A stretch of DNA of 64,000 nt from Acidovorax sp. YS12 (GCA_021496925.1 CP053915.1:3189501-3253500), one strand, 5' to 3'; positions 1-9,023 are shown, numbered from the stretch's first letter. The notes: a model not told the origin generated them from the sequence alone. Translations and numbers: made by a program.

Positions 1-104
1 CCGGTGCGCGCCACCGGGGCCAGCAGGCCGAGCGATTCGTAGTGCCGCACCATGCGCGCCGAGATACCGGCGCGCCGGGCGGCCTCGCCGATGGGGACGG
101 TCAC
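1..104 (-). CDS. MerR-family regulator, CueR-like (5' end only)
   Basis: Only the first 34 or so codons lie in the window; the gene continues past base 1. The translation from a GTG start reads VTVPIGEAARRAGISARMVR and continues HYESLGLL, the winged-helix DNA-binding start of MerR-family activators. The GTG overlaps the copZ stop in a GTGA arrangement, so the two genes are probably translationally coupled. Its place beside copZ and copA, and the two MerR-type promoters at 337-421, suggest a Cu(I)-sensing CueR. The metal-binding cysteines at the far end are outside the window, so metal identity is inferred from context. Confidence 0.8.
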   Translation of the reverse strand, partial: MTVPIGEAARRAGISARMVRHYESLGLLAPVART

Positions 105-298
105 GCGGCGACCTTGTAGCCTTCTTCCTGGATGGCGTTGGCGATGGCGTCGCGCGATTTCTCGCTCTCGACCACGACCTGGCCCGTGGGCAGGTCGACC
201 TTGATGAGGGCTTCGTTGTCGAGCGCACGCACGGCGTGCACCACGGCGCGCTCGCAGTGGCCGCAGGTCATGCCTTGGACGGTGAAGGTGTATTGCAT
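101..298 (-). CDS. copZ: Copper chaperone CopZ (HMA domain)
   Basis: This 65-residue protein is a single heavy-metal-associated domain. The metal motif GMTCGHC sits at residues 9-15, with the two cysteines that bind Cu(I) in this family. Such chaperones carry cytosolic Cu(I) to the P-type ATPase, which is encoded divergently here. The start ATG is preceded by a GGA-rich stretch. The stop overlaps the GTG start of the MerR-family gene, so both are likely transcribed from the leftward promoter at 337-367. Confidence 0.93.
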   Translation of the reverse strand: MQYTFTVQGMTCGHCERAVVHAVRALDNEALIKVDLPTGQVVVESEKSRDAIANAIQEEGYKVAA

Positions 299-336
299 GG
301 AAAAGTCCTCCGGGTGGGGTTGTGGATAGGGCCACG

Positions 337-367
337 ATGATGAACCCTGCCATGGTGGCAGAGTCAA
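337..367 (-). promoter_or_regulatory. MerR-type promoter/operator driving copZ-cueR
   Basis: Read leftward, a -35 TTGACT (367-362) and a weak -10 CATCAT (342-337) are separated by 19 bp, the long spacer typical of MerR-activated promoters. The spacer holds a 21-bp dyad (344-364) with 8-bp arms ACCCTGCC and GGCAGAGT, one mismatch between arms. It resembles the copA operator at 394-414, so the regulator probably controls its own operon. Confidence 0.7.
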
Positions 368-390
368 GCGGATTTGCAAGCCGGGTGGGG

Positions 391-421
391 TTGACCTTGC
401 CAGCATGGCAAGGTTTAAGCT
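391..421 (+). promoter_or_regulatory. MerR/CueR-type promoter/operator driving copA
   Basis: A -35 TTGACC (391-396) and -10 TAAGCT (416-421) are separated by 19 bp. Between them lies a perfect 21-bp dyad (394-414) with arms ACCTTGCC and GGCAAGGT around AGCAT. This is the arrangement of CueR/MerR targets, in which the bound activator untwists the over-long spacer. The copA ATG follows 33 bp downstream. Confidence 0.85.
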
Positions 422-454
422 GGGCGCCATTGTGAAAAACGCAGAGGTTTCGCC

Positions 455-2761
455 ATGACGACGACGGCTGAGAACACCCCCGCCACGCTGGATTTCGGCG
501 TGGGCGGCATGACCTGCGCGAGCTGCGTGGCCCGTGTGGAGCGCGCGCTGCGCAAGGTGCCCGGCGTGCAGGACGCGGCGGTGAACCTGGCCACCGAGTC
601 GGTGCACGTGACCTACGACGCCGCCCGCCCGGACATGGACGCGCTGGCCCGGCGCGCCGTGCGCAACGCGGGCTACGAGCCGCGCGCGCTGGCCGCGCAG
701 GAGGCCGAGGCCGACGCCGCCGGCCCCTGGGCCGGCTTCGCGCCCGTGGCCATGGGCCTGCTGCTGTCGGCGCCGCTGGTGCTGCCCATGCTGGGCGACC
801 TGTTCGGCCAGCACTGGATGCTGCCGCCCTGGGCGCAATTCCTGCTGGCCACGCCGGTGCAGTTCATCCTGGGCGCGCGCTTCTACAAGGCGGGCTGGCA
901 CGCGGCCAAGGCGCTCACGGGCAACATGGACCTGCTGGTGGCGCTGGGCACCAGCGCGGGCTACGGCCTGTCGCTGTGGCTGTGGGCCACGGCGCACGCG
1001 GGGCATGTGCCGCACCTGTATTTCGAGGCCTCGGCCGTGGTCATCACGCTGGTGCTGCTGGGCAAGTGGCTGGAGGCGCGCGCCAAGCGCCAGACCACGG
1101 CGGCCATCCGCGCGCTGCACGCGCTGCGCCCCGAGGTGGCGCACCTGCTGGGGCGCGACGGCGAGGTGGACGTGCCGGTGTCCGAAGTCATGGCCGGCGA
1201 CCGCCTGGTGGTGCGCCCGGGCGAGCGCATTCCCGTCGATGGCGTGGTGCTGGAAGGGCACACGCAGGTGGACGAATCCATGCTCACGGGCGAGCCGCTG
1301 CCCGTGGCGAAGGAGCCCGACGCGCAGATGACGGGCGGCGCGATCAACGGCGACGGCCGCATCGTGATGCAGGTGCAGGCCGTGGGCGCCGAGACGGTGC
1401 TGGCGCGCATCATCCGCCTGGTGGAAGACGCGCAGGCCGCCAAGGCGCCGATCCAGCGCATGGTGGACAAGGTGTCCGCCGTGTTCGTGCCCGCCGTGCT
1501 GGCCATCGCGTTGCTCACGCTGCTGGGCTGGCTGTGGGCCGGTGTGGGGCTGGAGACGGCGCTGATCCGCGCCGTGGCGGTGCTGGTGATCGCCTGCCCC
1601 TGCGCGCTGGGCCTGGCCACGCCGGCCGCCATCATGGCCGGCACGGGCGTGGCGGCGCGCCACGGCATTCTCATCAAGGACGCGCAGGCGCTGGAGACGG
1701 CGCACCGCGTGGACACCGTGGCCTTCGACAAGACCGGCACGCTGACCGTGGGGCGGCCGCGCCTGACGGCGTTCCAGGCCGTGCCGGGCCAGGACGAAGC
1801 GGTGCTGCTCGCCGCCGTGGCCAGCGTGCAAAGCGGCAGCGAACACCCGCTGGCGCGCGCCGTGGTGGCGGCTGCCCGCGAGCGCGGCCTGGCGCTGGCC
1901 GCGCCCGAGGGCGTGCGCGCCGTGCCGGGCCGGGGCACCGAGGGCGAGGCGGGCGCGCGCAGCGTCCTGGTCGGCAGCCTGCGCTGGATGGAGGAACTGG
2001 GCGTGGACCTGGGGCCGCTGCAGGCGCAGGCCGCGCAGTGGCAGCGCGAGGGCGCCACCGTCTCGGCCCTGGCCGAGCGCGTGGCGGAGGGACCGAGCGG
2101 CGCACGGCCGCCCGAAGCCGCGAGCGCCCCCTCGGGGGGCAGCGAGGACACGGGAGTGCCGAGCGTGGGGGCGCGCTATGTTCTACGGGCGCTGCTGGCG
2201 TTCGGGGACGAGCCCAAGCCCGGCGCGCGCGAGGCGCTGGCGCTGCTGCGTGCGCGCGGCGTGCGCTGCGTCATGGTGTCGGGCGACAACCGGGGCGCCG
2301 CCGAGGCCATGGCGCGCCGCCTGGGCCTGCAGCCCGAGGCCGGGGAGGTCATGGCCGAGGTGCTGCCGGGCGACAAGGCGGTGGCGGTGCGCCGGCTGCA
2401 GCAGCAGGGCGGCGGCGCGCACACCGTCGCCATGGTGGGCGATGGCGTGAACGACGCCCCGGCCCTGGCCGCCGCCGACGTGGGCCTGGCCATGGGCAAC
2501 GGCACCGACGTGGCCATGCACGCTGCGGGCATCACGCTGATGCGCGGCGACCCGCGCCTGGTGGCGGCGGCGCTCGACATCTCGCACCGCACCGTGGCCA
2601 AGATCCGCCAGAACCTGTTCTGGGCCTTCGCCTACAACGTGGCGGGCATTCCGCTGGCGGCGCTGGGCTACCTGAACCCGATGGTGGCGGGCGCGGCCAT
2701 GGCGCTGAGCTCGGTCAGCGTGATGACCAACGCCCTGCTGCTGAAGCGGTGGCGCTTGTGA
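455..2761 (+). CDS. copA: Cu(+)-exporting P1B-type ATPase CopA
   Basis: This 768-residue P-type ATPase pumps Cu(I), possibly Ag(I), out of the cytoplasm. One N-terminal HMA domain carries GMTCASC at 18-24. The transport motif CPC is at 381-383 in ALVIACPCALGLATP context, the phosphorylated Asp is in DKTGT at 425-429, and the hinge GDGVND lies near the C-terminus. The actuator motif is TGEP. About eight membrane helices are expected. An odd low-complexity stretch of about 30 residues (about 544-573, rich in Pro, Ser and Gly) interrupts the nucleotide-binding domain and coincides with a hairpin-type repeat in the DNA. The reading frame stays open across it. Expression is probably driven by the MerR-type promoter upstream. 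Confidence 0.96.
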   Translation: MTTTAENTPATLDFGVGGMTCASCVARVERALRKVPGVQDAAVNLATESVHVTYDAARPDMDALARRAVRNAGYEPRALAAQEAEADAAGPWAGFAPVAMGLLLSAPLVLPMLGDLFGQHWMLPPWAQFLLATPVQFILGARFYKAGWHAAKALTGNMDLLVALGTSAGYGLSLWLWATAHAGHVPHLYFEASAVVITLVLLGKWLEARAKRQTTAAIRALHALRPEVAHLLGRDGEVDVPVSEVMAGDRLVVRPGERIPVDGVVLEGHTQVDESMLTGEPLPVAKEPDAQMTGGAINGDGRIVMQVQAVGAETVLARIIRLVEDAQAAKAPIQRMVDKVSAVFVPAVLAIALLTLLGWLWAGVGLETALIRAVAVLVIACPCALGLATPAAIMAGTGVAARHGILIKDAQALETAHRVDTVAFDKTGTLTVGRPRLTAFQAVPGQDEAVLLAAVASVQSGSEHPLARAVVAAARERGLALAAPEGVRAVPGRGTEGEAGARSVLVGSLRWMEELGVDLGPLQAQAAQWQREGATVSALAERVAEGPSGARPPEAASAPSGGSEDTGVPSVGARYVLRALLAFGDEPKPGAREALALLRARGVRCVMVSGDNRGAAEAMARRLGLQPEAGEVMAEVLPGDKAVAVRRLQQQGGGAHTVAMVGDGVNDAPALAAADVGLAMGNGTDVAMHAAGITLMRGDPRLVAAALDISHRTVAKIRQNLFWAFAYNVAGIPLAALGYLNPMVAGAAMALSSVSVMTNALLLKRWRL
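2085..2172. repeat. Hairpin-type repeat inserted in frame within copA
   Basis: This stretch carries a strong dyad, GCCCCCTCGGGGGGC, flanked by short GCG-rich repeats and the phrase GTGCCGAGCGTGGGGG. It resembles intergenic REP-like elements that I recall from Comamonadaceae; that resemblance is from memory. It adds a Pro/Ser/Gly-rich loop to CopA without breaking the frame. No second copy is seen in this window. Confidence 0.5.
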
Positions 2762-2919
2762 ACACGCTCTGAGCACGTTCTGGAGGCCTTCCCCAAGAAA
2801 AGCCCGTGAATAGGAGGCAAACGGCGAGCCCGAGGTGTTTGTCTGGCAAACTGCAACGCTTTGTTGCAGTAGTGGGCGTGCAGGACCTCATGCCGCCTGC
2901 GGTTTTGGAGAGAAAGACC

Positions 2920-4521
2920 ATGGATGTTTTTGCACTCATGCGGTATTTCACCATCCGTCTGCGGATGCTGGGCGCCATCGTCGTCGTGATGGTTCTGCTG
3001 GGCCTGCTGGGCGGCGCGGGCATGTTCGGGATGCTGCGCATCCACGGCATGAGCGAGGATTTCATGACGCAGGGCTTCACCAAGACCGTGGCCCTGGGCG
3101 AGCTGCGCGGCGCCGTCGGCGCCATCCGCCAGTACGAGAAGGACATGGTCATCGCCTACGACCGGCCCGACGCCGCCCGGCAGGCCCACACCCAGTGGCT
3201 GGCCAGCCTGGAGCAGGCCAAGAAGGTGGCCGGGCGCTTCCTGGAAGGGCCGCAGGGCGCGGACGGCACCATCGCGCGCGCCTTCGTCGGCCACCTCGAC
3301 CGCTATGGCACGCAGTTCGCGCCCGTGGCGCAGCTGCTGCAGTCGGGCGGCTACGAATCGGCGGCAGTGGCCAACCGCATGAGCACCGAGGCGGGGGCCG
3401 AATTCACCGCCACCGGCCAGCGCCTGGAAGAACTCGACACGCACCTGCGCCAGGAGGTGCAGCGCACCGTGCAGCGCCAGCGCGATACCGCTGACCAGAC
3501 CAAATGGCTGTTCGTGCTGGCGGTGGTCGTCACGGTGCTGGTGGTGGTGCCGCTGACGCTGCTGAACATGGTGTCGATCTGCCGTCCGCTGGAGCGCGCG
3601 CGCCAGATGGCGCAGGCCATTGCCGGAGGCGACCTGTCGCAGCGCATCGAGGTCGTCGGCCGCGACGAGGTGGCCGACCTGCAGCGCGCCCTGGTGCACA
3701 TGGAGCAGAGCCTGGGTGCCATCGTCTCGCAGGTGCGCGACGCCAGCAGCAGCATCGCCACGGCCAGCGCCGAGATCGCCACGGGCAACCAGGACCTGTC
3801 GGCGCGCACCGAGCAGACCGCCAGCCATGCGCAGGAGGCCGTGGCCTCGCTGGCGCAGCTGACCTCGACGGTGCAGCAGACGGCCTCGTCGTCGCAGATG
3901 GCCAACCAGCTCGCCGCGTCGGCCTCGGGCGAGGCCACGCGCGGCGGCACGGTGGTGCAGCAGGCCGTGGGCAGCATGCACGAGATCTCGGCCTCCAGCC
4001 GCAAGATCGGCGACATCATCGGCCTGATCGACTCGATTGCCTTCCAGACCAACATCCTGGCGCTGAATGCCGCCGTCGAGGCGGCGCGCGCCGGCGAGCA
4101 GGGCCGGGGCTTTGCCGTGGTGGCGGGCGAGGTGCGCTCGCTGGCGCAGCGCAGCGCGCAGGCGGCGAGCGAGATCAAGGGCCTGATCGGCAACAGCGTG
4201 ACGGCCGTGAACGGCGGCGTGCGCCAGGTCGAGGACGCGGGCGGGCTGATGAAGGAGATCGTGGCCAGCGTGCAGCGCGTGGGCGACATCATCGGCGAGA
4301 TCAGCGCCGCCGCCAGCGAGCAGACCGAGGGCATCGGCCATGTGAACCAGTCGGTGGGCGAGATCGACCGCATGACGCAGCAGAACGCCGCGCTGGTCGA
4401 GCAGTCCGCCGCGGCGGCCGATTCGCTGCGCGACCAGGCGGCGCGGCTGTCGCAGCTGGTGGCGCAGTTCCGGCTCGACGACCGCGCCGGGCACGGCGGC
4501 GTGCCGCGCCTGGCGGGGTGA
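2920..4521 (+). CDS. Methyl-accepting chemotaxis protein
   Basis: This 533-residue transmembrane chemoreceptor has membrane helices at about 17-38 and 196-218 around a periplasmic, probably four-helix-bundle, sensor. A HAMP domain and a cytoplasmic signalling coiled coil follow. The signature QTNILALNAAVEAARAGEQG marks the CheA/CheW-contacting tip. No C-terminal NWETF-like CheR tether is present. The ATG at 2920 is chosen because GGAGAG lies seven bases upstream; an in-frame ATG at 2806 would add a stretch with no family resemblance. The ligand cannot be deduced. No other chemotaxis genes are adjacent. Confidence 0.93.
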   Translation: MDVFALMRYFTIRLRMLGAIVVVMVLLGLLGGAGMFGMLRIHGMSEDFMTQGFTKTVALGELRGAVGAIRQYEKDMVIAYDRPDAARQAHTQWLASLEQAKKVAGRFLEGPQGADGTIARAFVGHLDRYGTQFAPVAQLLQSGGYESAAVANRMSTEAGAEFTATGQRLEELDTHLRQEVQRTVQRQRDTADQTKWLFVLAVVVTVLVVVPLTLLNMVSICRPLERARQMAQAIAGGDLSQRIEVVGRDEVADLQRALVHMEQSLGAIVSQVRDASSSIATASAEIATGNQDLSARTEQTASHAQEAVASLAQLTSTVQQTASSSQMANQLAASASGEATRGGTVVQQAVGSMHEISASSRKIGDIIGLIDSIAFQTNILALNAAVEAARAGEQGRGFAVVAGEVRSLAQRSAQAASEIKGLIGNSVTAVNGGVRQVEDAGGLMKEIVASVQRVGDIIGEISAAASEQTEGIGHVNQSVGEIDRMTQQNAALVEQSAAAADSLRDQAARLSQLVAQFRLDDRAGHGGVPRLAG

Positions 4522-4539
4522 GCGGCGCTGGCAGCGGTA

Positions 4540-4718
4540 TCAGTTTTCCATGGCGCTGCGCGCCACCCGCAGCCTATGAAACCGGCGCGGCCCATGCGCG
4601 GGCCACCGCGCAAGGGCCGCCCCGCCGCGCTGGTGGCGTCCCCCTGCCCGCATGGCGCAGCCATGCGAGAGCGGGGGGAAGGCGCGAAGCGCCTCAGGGG
4701 GGTGTTGTTTCATCTCAG
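4540..4718. repeat. R1 repeat, copy a (179 bp)
   Basis: This is a near-identical copy of the tandem repeats at 46751-47104. It contains a perfect 8-bp stem CGCATGGC/GCCATGCG with loop GCA (4649-4667) and a small AGGCGC-gaa-GCGCCT stem. It lies 18 bp after the chemoreceptor stop, and fills most of the gap before the convergent RND gene. Confidence 0.85.
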
Positions 4719-4719
4719 A

Positions 4720-4771
4720 AACATAGCTGCCAGCGCTTGCTGCACAAGGGCTGGAGCCCGAAAAGATATCA
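4720..4771. repeat. R2 short dispersed repeat, copy A
   Basis: The core is ATAGCTGCCAGCGCTTGCTG followed by AAGGGCTGGAGCC. It is one of about twelve copies in the window, and it runs into the stop codon of the RND pump gene. Confidence 0.75.
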
Positions 4772-7700
4772 AACGCCGTTCTTGGCGGAACGCTCTCCGA
4801 ACCAGGCCACGTACAGGGCTGGCAGCACCACCAGCGTGAGCAGCGTGGCCGTGACCAGCCCGCCGATCACCACGATGGCCAGGGGCCGCTGCGTCTCGGC
4901 GCCGATCTCGTGCGAGAGCGCCATGGGCAGCAGGCCCAGCATGGCGAGCAGCGCGGTCATGAGCACGGTGCGCAGGCGCTGCATGGAGCCCTGGCGCACG
5001 GCCTCGGCCACGCTGAGGCCGTCGGCCTGCAGTTGCTGGTAGACCGAGAGCATCACCACGCCGTTGAGCACGGCCTGGCCCGACAGCGCGATGAAGCCGA
5101 TGGCCGCCGACACCGACAGCGGTATGCCCAGCAGCCACAGCGCGATGAAGCCGCCGATGAGCGCCAGCGGCACGTTCACCAGGATCAGCGAGGCGGTCTT
5201 GAACGATTTGAAGGCGTCGAACAGCAGCACGAATATCAGCAGCAGCGAGATGGGCACGACGACCGAGAGGCGCTTCATCGCGCGTTCCTGGTTCTCGAAC
5301 TCGCCTGACCAGTTGAGCTGGTAGGTGTCCGGGATTTGCACGTTCTGTGCCACGCGCGCCTTCATGTCCGCCACCACCGAGCCCATGTCGCGCCCGGCGA
5401 TGAAGATGCCGATGGCCGTGGTGCGGCGCCCGGCTTCGCGCGCGATGTTCATGGCGCCCGTGCCCTCGCGGATGTTGGCCACGGCCGAGAGCGGCACGTA
5501 GCCGCCGTCGGGCGTGGCGATGGGCGTGCGCGGCAGGTTGGCGATCACGCGCTCGTCCTTGGGCAGGCGCACGGCCACGGCGAACTTGCGCTCGCCCTCC
5601 CACAGGCTGGTGGCGGCCTTGCCGGCCAGGGCGGCCTCGATCACGTCCTGCACGTCGCCCACGTTCAGGCCGTAGCGCGCGGCGCGGTCGCGGTCGATGT
5701 TGATGAGCAGCTGCGGCACCTGGCCGTCGCGGTCGATCTCGGCGCGCGCCACGCCCTGCACCTGCTTGACCTCGCGCGCTATGGCGTCGGTGATGCGCTT
5801 CATCTCCGCCAGGTCGTCGCCCGCGAGCTTGATGACGATCTGGCCCTTGATCTGCGAGATGGATTCGAGCACGTTGTCGCGGATGGGCTGCGAGAACGCA
5901 GGGTCGATGCCGGGAATGGCCGTGAGCACGCGGTTCATCTCGTCGGTGATCTTTTCGCGCGTCATGCCAGGGCGCCATTGGTCCTCGGGTTTCACGTCCA
6001 CGAAGATCTCGGCCATGGAGATGGTCTTGGGGTCGGTGCCGTCCTCGGGCTGGCCGGCCTTGGAGACCGTGGTGTTGACCTCGGGCACCGTGAGCAGCGC
6101 CTTGCGCGCCATGCGCAGGATGCGCGTGGCCTCCTCGCTCGACACCGTGGGCGAGAGCGCGAAGTTGACCCAGGTCGTGCCTTCGTTGAGCTCGGGCAGG
6201 AACTCCGAGCCCAGGCGCGAGGCGACCACGCCCGTGACGCCGAAGGCCGCGAGCGCGATCACGGCCACCGTGCGCCGGTGCGCCAGCGCCCAGTCGAGCA
6301 CGGGGGCGTAGAGGCTCTTGGCCGTGCGCACCACGCGGTTGTCGCCGTGGGGCAAGCGGCGCTTGAGCATCCAGTAGGCCAGCAGCGGCACCAGCGTGAG
6401 CGAGAAGACCAGCGAGCCCACGAGCGCCATGGTCACCGACAGCGCCATGGGCTGGAAAATGCGCCCTTCGTGCCGCTGCAGCGCGAAGATGGGGATGTGC
6501 GCCGCGATGATGATGAGCATCGAGAACAGCGTGGGGCGGCCGACCTCGTTGGCGGCCTCGATGATGGTCTCGCGCCGGTCGCGCTCGTCCATGTCCTCGC
6601 CGCGCTCGGCCAGGCGGTGCATGATGTTCTCGACCACGATCACCGCGCCGTCCACGATGATGCCGAAGTCCATGGCGCCCAGGCTCAGCAGGTTGGCCGG
6701 CACGCCCATCACCTTCAGGCCCATGAAGGTGGCCAGCAGCGACAGCGGGATCACGACCACCACGGCCAGGCTCGCGCGCAGGTTCGACAGGAAGAGGTAG
6801 AGCACCAGCGAGACCAGCAGCGCGCCTTCCACGAGGTTGCGGAACACCGTGGTCAGCGTCTTGTCCATGAGCCAGGTGCGGTCGTAGAACGGCACGATCT
6901 GCACGCCCGGCGGCAGGCCGCGCGCGTTCAGCTCGGCGATTCTTGCCTTCACGCCCTTGAGCACCTCGCTCGGGTTCTCGCCTTTCCTCATGATGACGAT
7001 GCCGGTGACCACGTCGTCGTCCAGGTCCTGGCCCACCACGCCCAGGCGCGGCACGGCACCGGTCTTGACCTCGGCGACGTCGCGGATCAGGATGGGCGTG
7101 CCGCCGTGCGCGGCCACGACGATGCGGCCGATGTCGTCGGCCGACTGCAGCAGGCCGATGCCGCGGATGGTGTACTGCTGCGCCCCCTGGGCCACGTAGC
7201 TGCCGCCCGCGTTGGCGTTGCCGCGCCCGAGCGCGTCGAGCAGGTTCTGGAACGTGACCTTGTAGGCGCGCAGCTTGTCCAGGTCGGGCTGCACCTCGTA
7301 CTGCTTGATGGCACCGCCCATGGCCACCACGTCGGCCACGCCGGGCACCTGGCGCAGCGCGCGCTCCACGGTCCAGTCCTCGATGGTGCGGATGTCGGTG
7401 GTGGAGAGGCCGTCGCCCTTGAGGCGGTAGCGCATGATCTCGCCCACGGGCGTGGCGTTGGGCGCGATTTCGGCCTGCACGCCGGGCGGCAGGTCCACGC
7501 TGGAGAGGCGCTCGGCCACCTGCTGACGCACGATGTTGACGTTGGCCGCGTCGTCGTAGGTGACCACGCTGAACGACAGGCCGAACTGCGTGTGCGAGAA
7601 CACGCGGATGGAGTTGGGCAGGCCCGCCAGCGCCACCTCGATGGGCAGCGTGACCTGCTTCTCGACCTCCTCGGGCGCGCGGCCGGGGTAGAGCGCGATC

Positions 7701-7843
7701 ACCGTGACCTGGGTGTCGGTCACGTCGGGGAAGGCCTCCACCGACAGGCTCTTGAACGCGAAGAAGCCCGCGCCCGCGAACAGCAGCGTGCCCAGGATGA
7801 TGAACAGCGGCTGGTACAGGGCGTACTGGATCAGGCGCTTCAT
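4769..7843 (-). CDS. Heavy-metal efflux RND pump, CzcA/CusA family
   Basis: This 1024-residue inner-membrane proton/metal antiporter forms a tripartite pump with the next two genes. It has the twelve-helix RND layout with two large periplasmic loops. The TM4 motif DFGIIVDGAVIVVEN puts D392, D398 and E405 where CzcA uses D402, D408 and E415 for proton translocation, so it belongs to the HME subgroup. The porter region reads FSQPIRDN, as in divalent-cation pumps, instead of the methionine-bearing form of CusA, and LPGMS is replaced by SPTVS. This argues against a pure Cu/Ag pump and for Zn/Co/Ni/Cd, though assay would be needed to say which. It overlaps the adaptor gene by 4 bp. Confidence 0.93.
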   Translation of the reverse strand: MKRLIQYALYQPLFIILGTLLFAGAGFFAFKSLSVEAFPDVTDTQVTVIALYPGRAPEEVEKQVTLPIEVALAGLPNSIRVFSHTQFGLSFSVVTYDDAANVNIVRQQVAERLSSVDLPPGVQAEIAPNATPVGEIMRYRLKGDGLSTTDIRTIEDWTVERALRQVPGVADVVAMGGAIKQYEVQPDLDKLRAYKVTFQNLLDALGRGNANAGGSYVAQGAQQYTIRGIGLLQSADDIGRIVVAAHGGTPILIRDVAEVKTGAVPRLGVVGQDLDDDVVTGIVIMRKGENPSEVLKGVKARIAELNARGLPPGVQIVPFYDRTWLMDKTLTTVFRNLVEGALLVSLVLYLFLSNLRASLAVVVVIPLSLLATFMGLKVMGVPANLLSLGAMDFGIIVDGAVIVVENIMHRLAERGEDMDERDRRETIIEAANEVGRPTLFSMLIIIAAHIPIFALQRHEGRIFQPMALSVTMALVGSLVFSLTLVPLLAYWMLKRRLPHGDNRVVRTAKSLYAPVLDWALAHRRTVAVIALAAFGVTGVVASRLGSEFLPELNEGTTWVNFALSPTVSSEEATRILRMARKALLTVPEVNTTVSKAGQPEDGTDPKTISMAEIFVDVKPEDQWRPGMTREKITDEMNRVLTAIPGIDPAFSQPIRDNVLESISQIKGQIVIKLAGDDLAEMKRITDAIAREVKQVQGVARAEIDRDGQVPQLLINIDRDRAARYGLNVGDVQDVIEAALAGKAATSLWEGERKFAVAVRLPKDERVIANLPRTPIATPDGGYVPLSAVANIREGTGAMNIAREAGRRTTAIGIFIAGRDMGSVVADMKARVAQNVQIPDTYQLNWSGEFENQERAMKRLSVVVPISLLLIFVLLFDAFKSFKTASLILVNVPLALIGGFIALWLLGIPLSVSAAIGFIALSGQAVLNGVVMLSVYQQLQADGLSVAEAVRQGSMQRLRTVLMTALLAMLGLLPMALSHEIGAETQRPLAIVVIGGLVTATLLTLVVLPALYVAWFGERSAKNGV

Positions 7844-9021
7844 TGCGGTGCGTCCTTCTTCGCCGGGGCGTCTTCCGCGAGCATCTGGAACTGCCGCGCC
7901 AGCAGCAGCACGTTCTGCGTGACGACCTTGTCGCCTGCCGACAGGCCCGTGGCGACGATGGCGTCGCGCGGGCCCTCATGGCCGAGCGTGACGGTGCGTG
8001 GCTCGAACACGCCCGCCTCGCGCTGCACGTAGACGGTGTGCGTGGCGCCCGTGAGCGTCACGGCCTCGGCGGGCACGACGACGCCGCCGCTGCGGCTCTC
8101 GTTCACGCGCGCGGTGGCCAGCATCTCGGCCTTGAGGCGGCGGTCGGCATTGGGCACGAGGCCGCGCACCTTGAGCGTGCGCGTCGTAGGGTCGATCGCA
8201 TCGGCCGTGGCCGTCACGCGGCCCGTGAAGGTCTCGCCGGGGTAGGAGGGCACCTGCAGCGTGAAGCTGTCGCCGGGGCGCAGCGAGTCCAGGTCGCCCT
8301 CGCGCGCGTCGATCTGTACCCACAGCGAGCGCGGGTCGGTCACCACGAACAGCGCCGGTCCGCCCTGGTCGGGGCGCAGCTCCTGGCCGGGGTTGAGGTT
8401 GCGCTCCACCACCACGCCGTCGATGCCGCTGCGCAGCGCGAGCTGCTGGCTCACGCCGGCGCCGCCGCCATACAGCTGCGTGCGCGCCAGCGCGCGGGCC
8501 GATTCGGCGTGGGCGCGCGCGGCGTCGGCCTCGGCCTGTTCCAGCTCCTTGCGCGCCACGATCCCGGCGGCGAACAGCTCGCGCTGGCGCGCCAGCGCCT
8601 GCTGGGCGAGCACCTGGTCGGCGTGGGCCTTGGCGGTGTCGGCCTGGGCTTGGCCGAAATCGGGCGAGGCCAGCAGCGCCAGCGTGGCACCGGCCTGCAC
8701 GCGCTGGCCCAGGTCGGCGCGGATGGCGGCCACGCGCCCGGCGAAGGCCGGGACAATGCGCTGCGTGCGCTCCTCGTTCCACACCAGGCGCGCGGGCAGG
8801 TCCACGCGCAGCGCGCTGGCCGGGCGGGCCTCGGTCACGGCCAGCAGCGCCAGTTGCGGGTGGCCGCTGGCGTAGTGCAGCTGCCCGGCCTGCAGCACCG
8901 GGGGCGCGGGCTCGGGTTCGGCCGGGGGCGGGCTGGCCTGTTGGCAGCCGGGCAGGGCCAGCGCGGCGCACAGCGCCAGGGCGATGCAGGCGCCGGGGAG
9001 AAGGAGGGTTGGTTTGCTCAT
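7840..9021 (-). CDS. RND efflux periplasmic adaptor (CzcB/CusB-like lipoprotein)
   Basis: This 393-residue membrane-fusion protein links the RND pump to the outer-membrane channel. The N-terminus is a lipoprotein signal with lipobox LPGC (Cys26), followed by a Pro/Glu-rich linker. Next come barrel-sandwich halves around a coiled-coil hairpin rich in Ala, Gln and Glu (about 100-190), and a beta-barrel containing VDLPARLVWNEERTQRIVPA-type strands. The stop overlaps the pump ATG by 4 bp. There is no good Shine-Dalgarno sequence directly upstream, where an R2 repeat sits. The N-terminal His-rich extension of true CzcB is absent. Confidence 0.92.
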   Translation of the reverse strand: MSKPTLLLPGACIALALCAALALPGCQQASPPPAEPEPAPPVLQAGQLHYASGHPQLALLAVTEARPASALRVDLPARLVWNEERTQRIVPAFAGRVAAIRADLGQRVQAGATLALLASPDFGQAQADTAKAHADQVLAQQALARQRELFAAGIVARKELEQAEADAARAHAESARALARTQLYGGGAGVSQQLALRSGIDGVVVERNLNPGQELRPDQGGPALFVVTDPRSLWVQIDAREGDLDSLRPGDSFTLQVPSYPGETFTGRVTATADAIDPTTRTLKVRGLVPNADRRLKAEMLATARVNESRSGGVVVPAEAVTLTGATHTVYVQREAGVFEPRTVTLGHEGPRDAIVATGLSAGDKVVTQNVLLLARQFQMLAEDAPAKKDAPQ

Positions 9022-9023
9022 GT

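Noticed and set aside
101..1846. Very long open frames antisense to copA and other genes
   Set aside because: At this GC content stop codons are rare and antisense frames stay open. These products are Arg/His/Ala-rich low-complexity sequences without domains, whereas the sense frames match known families.
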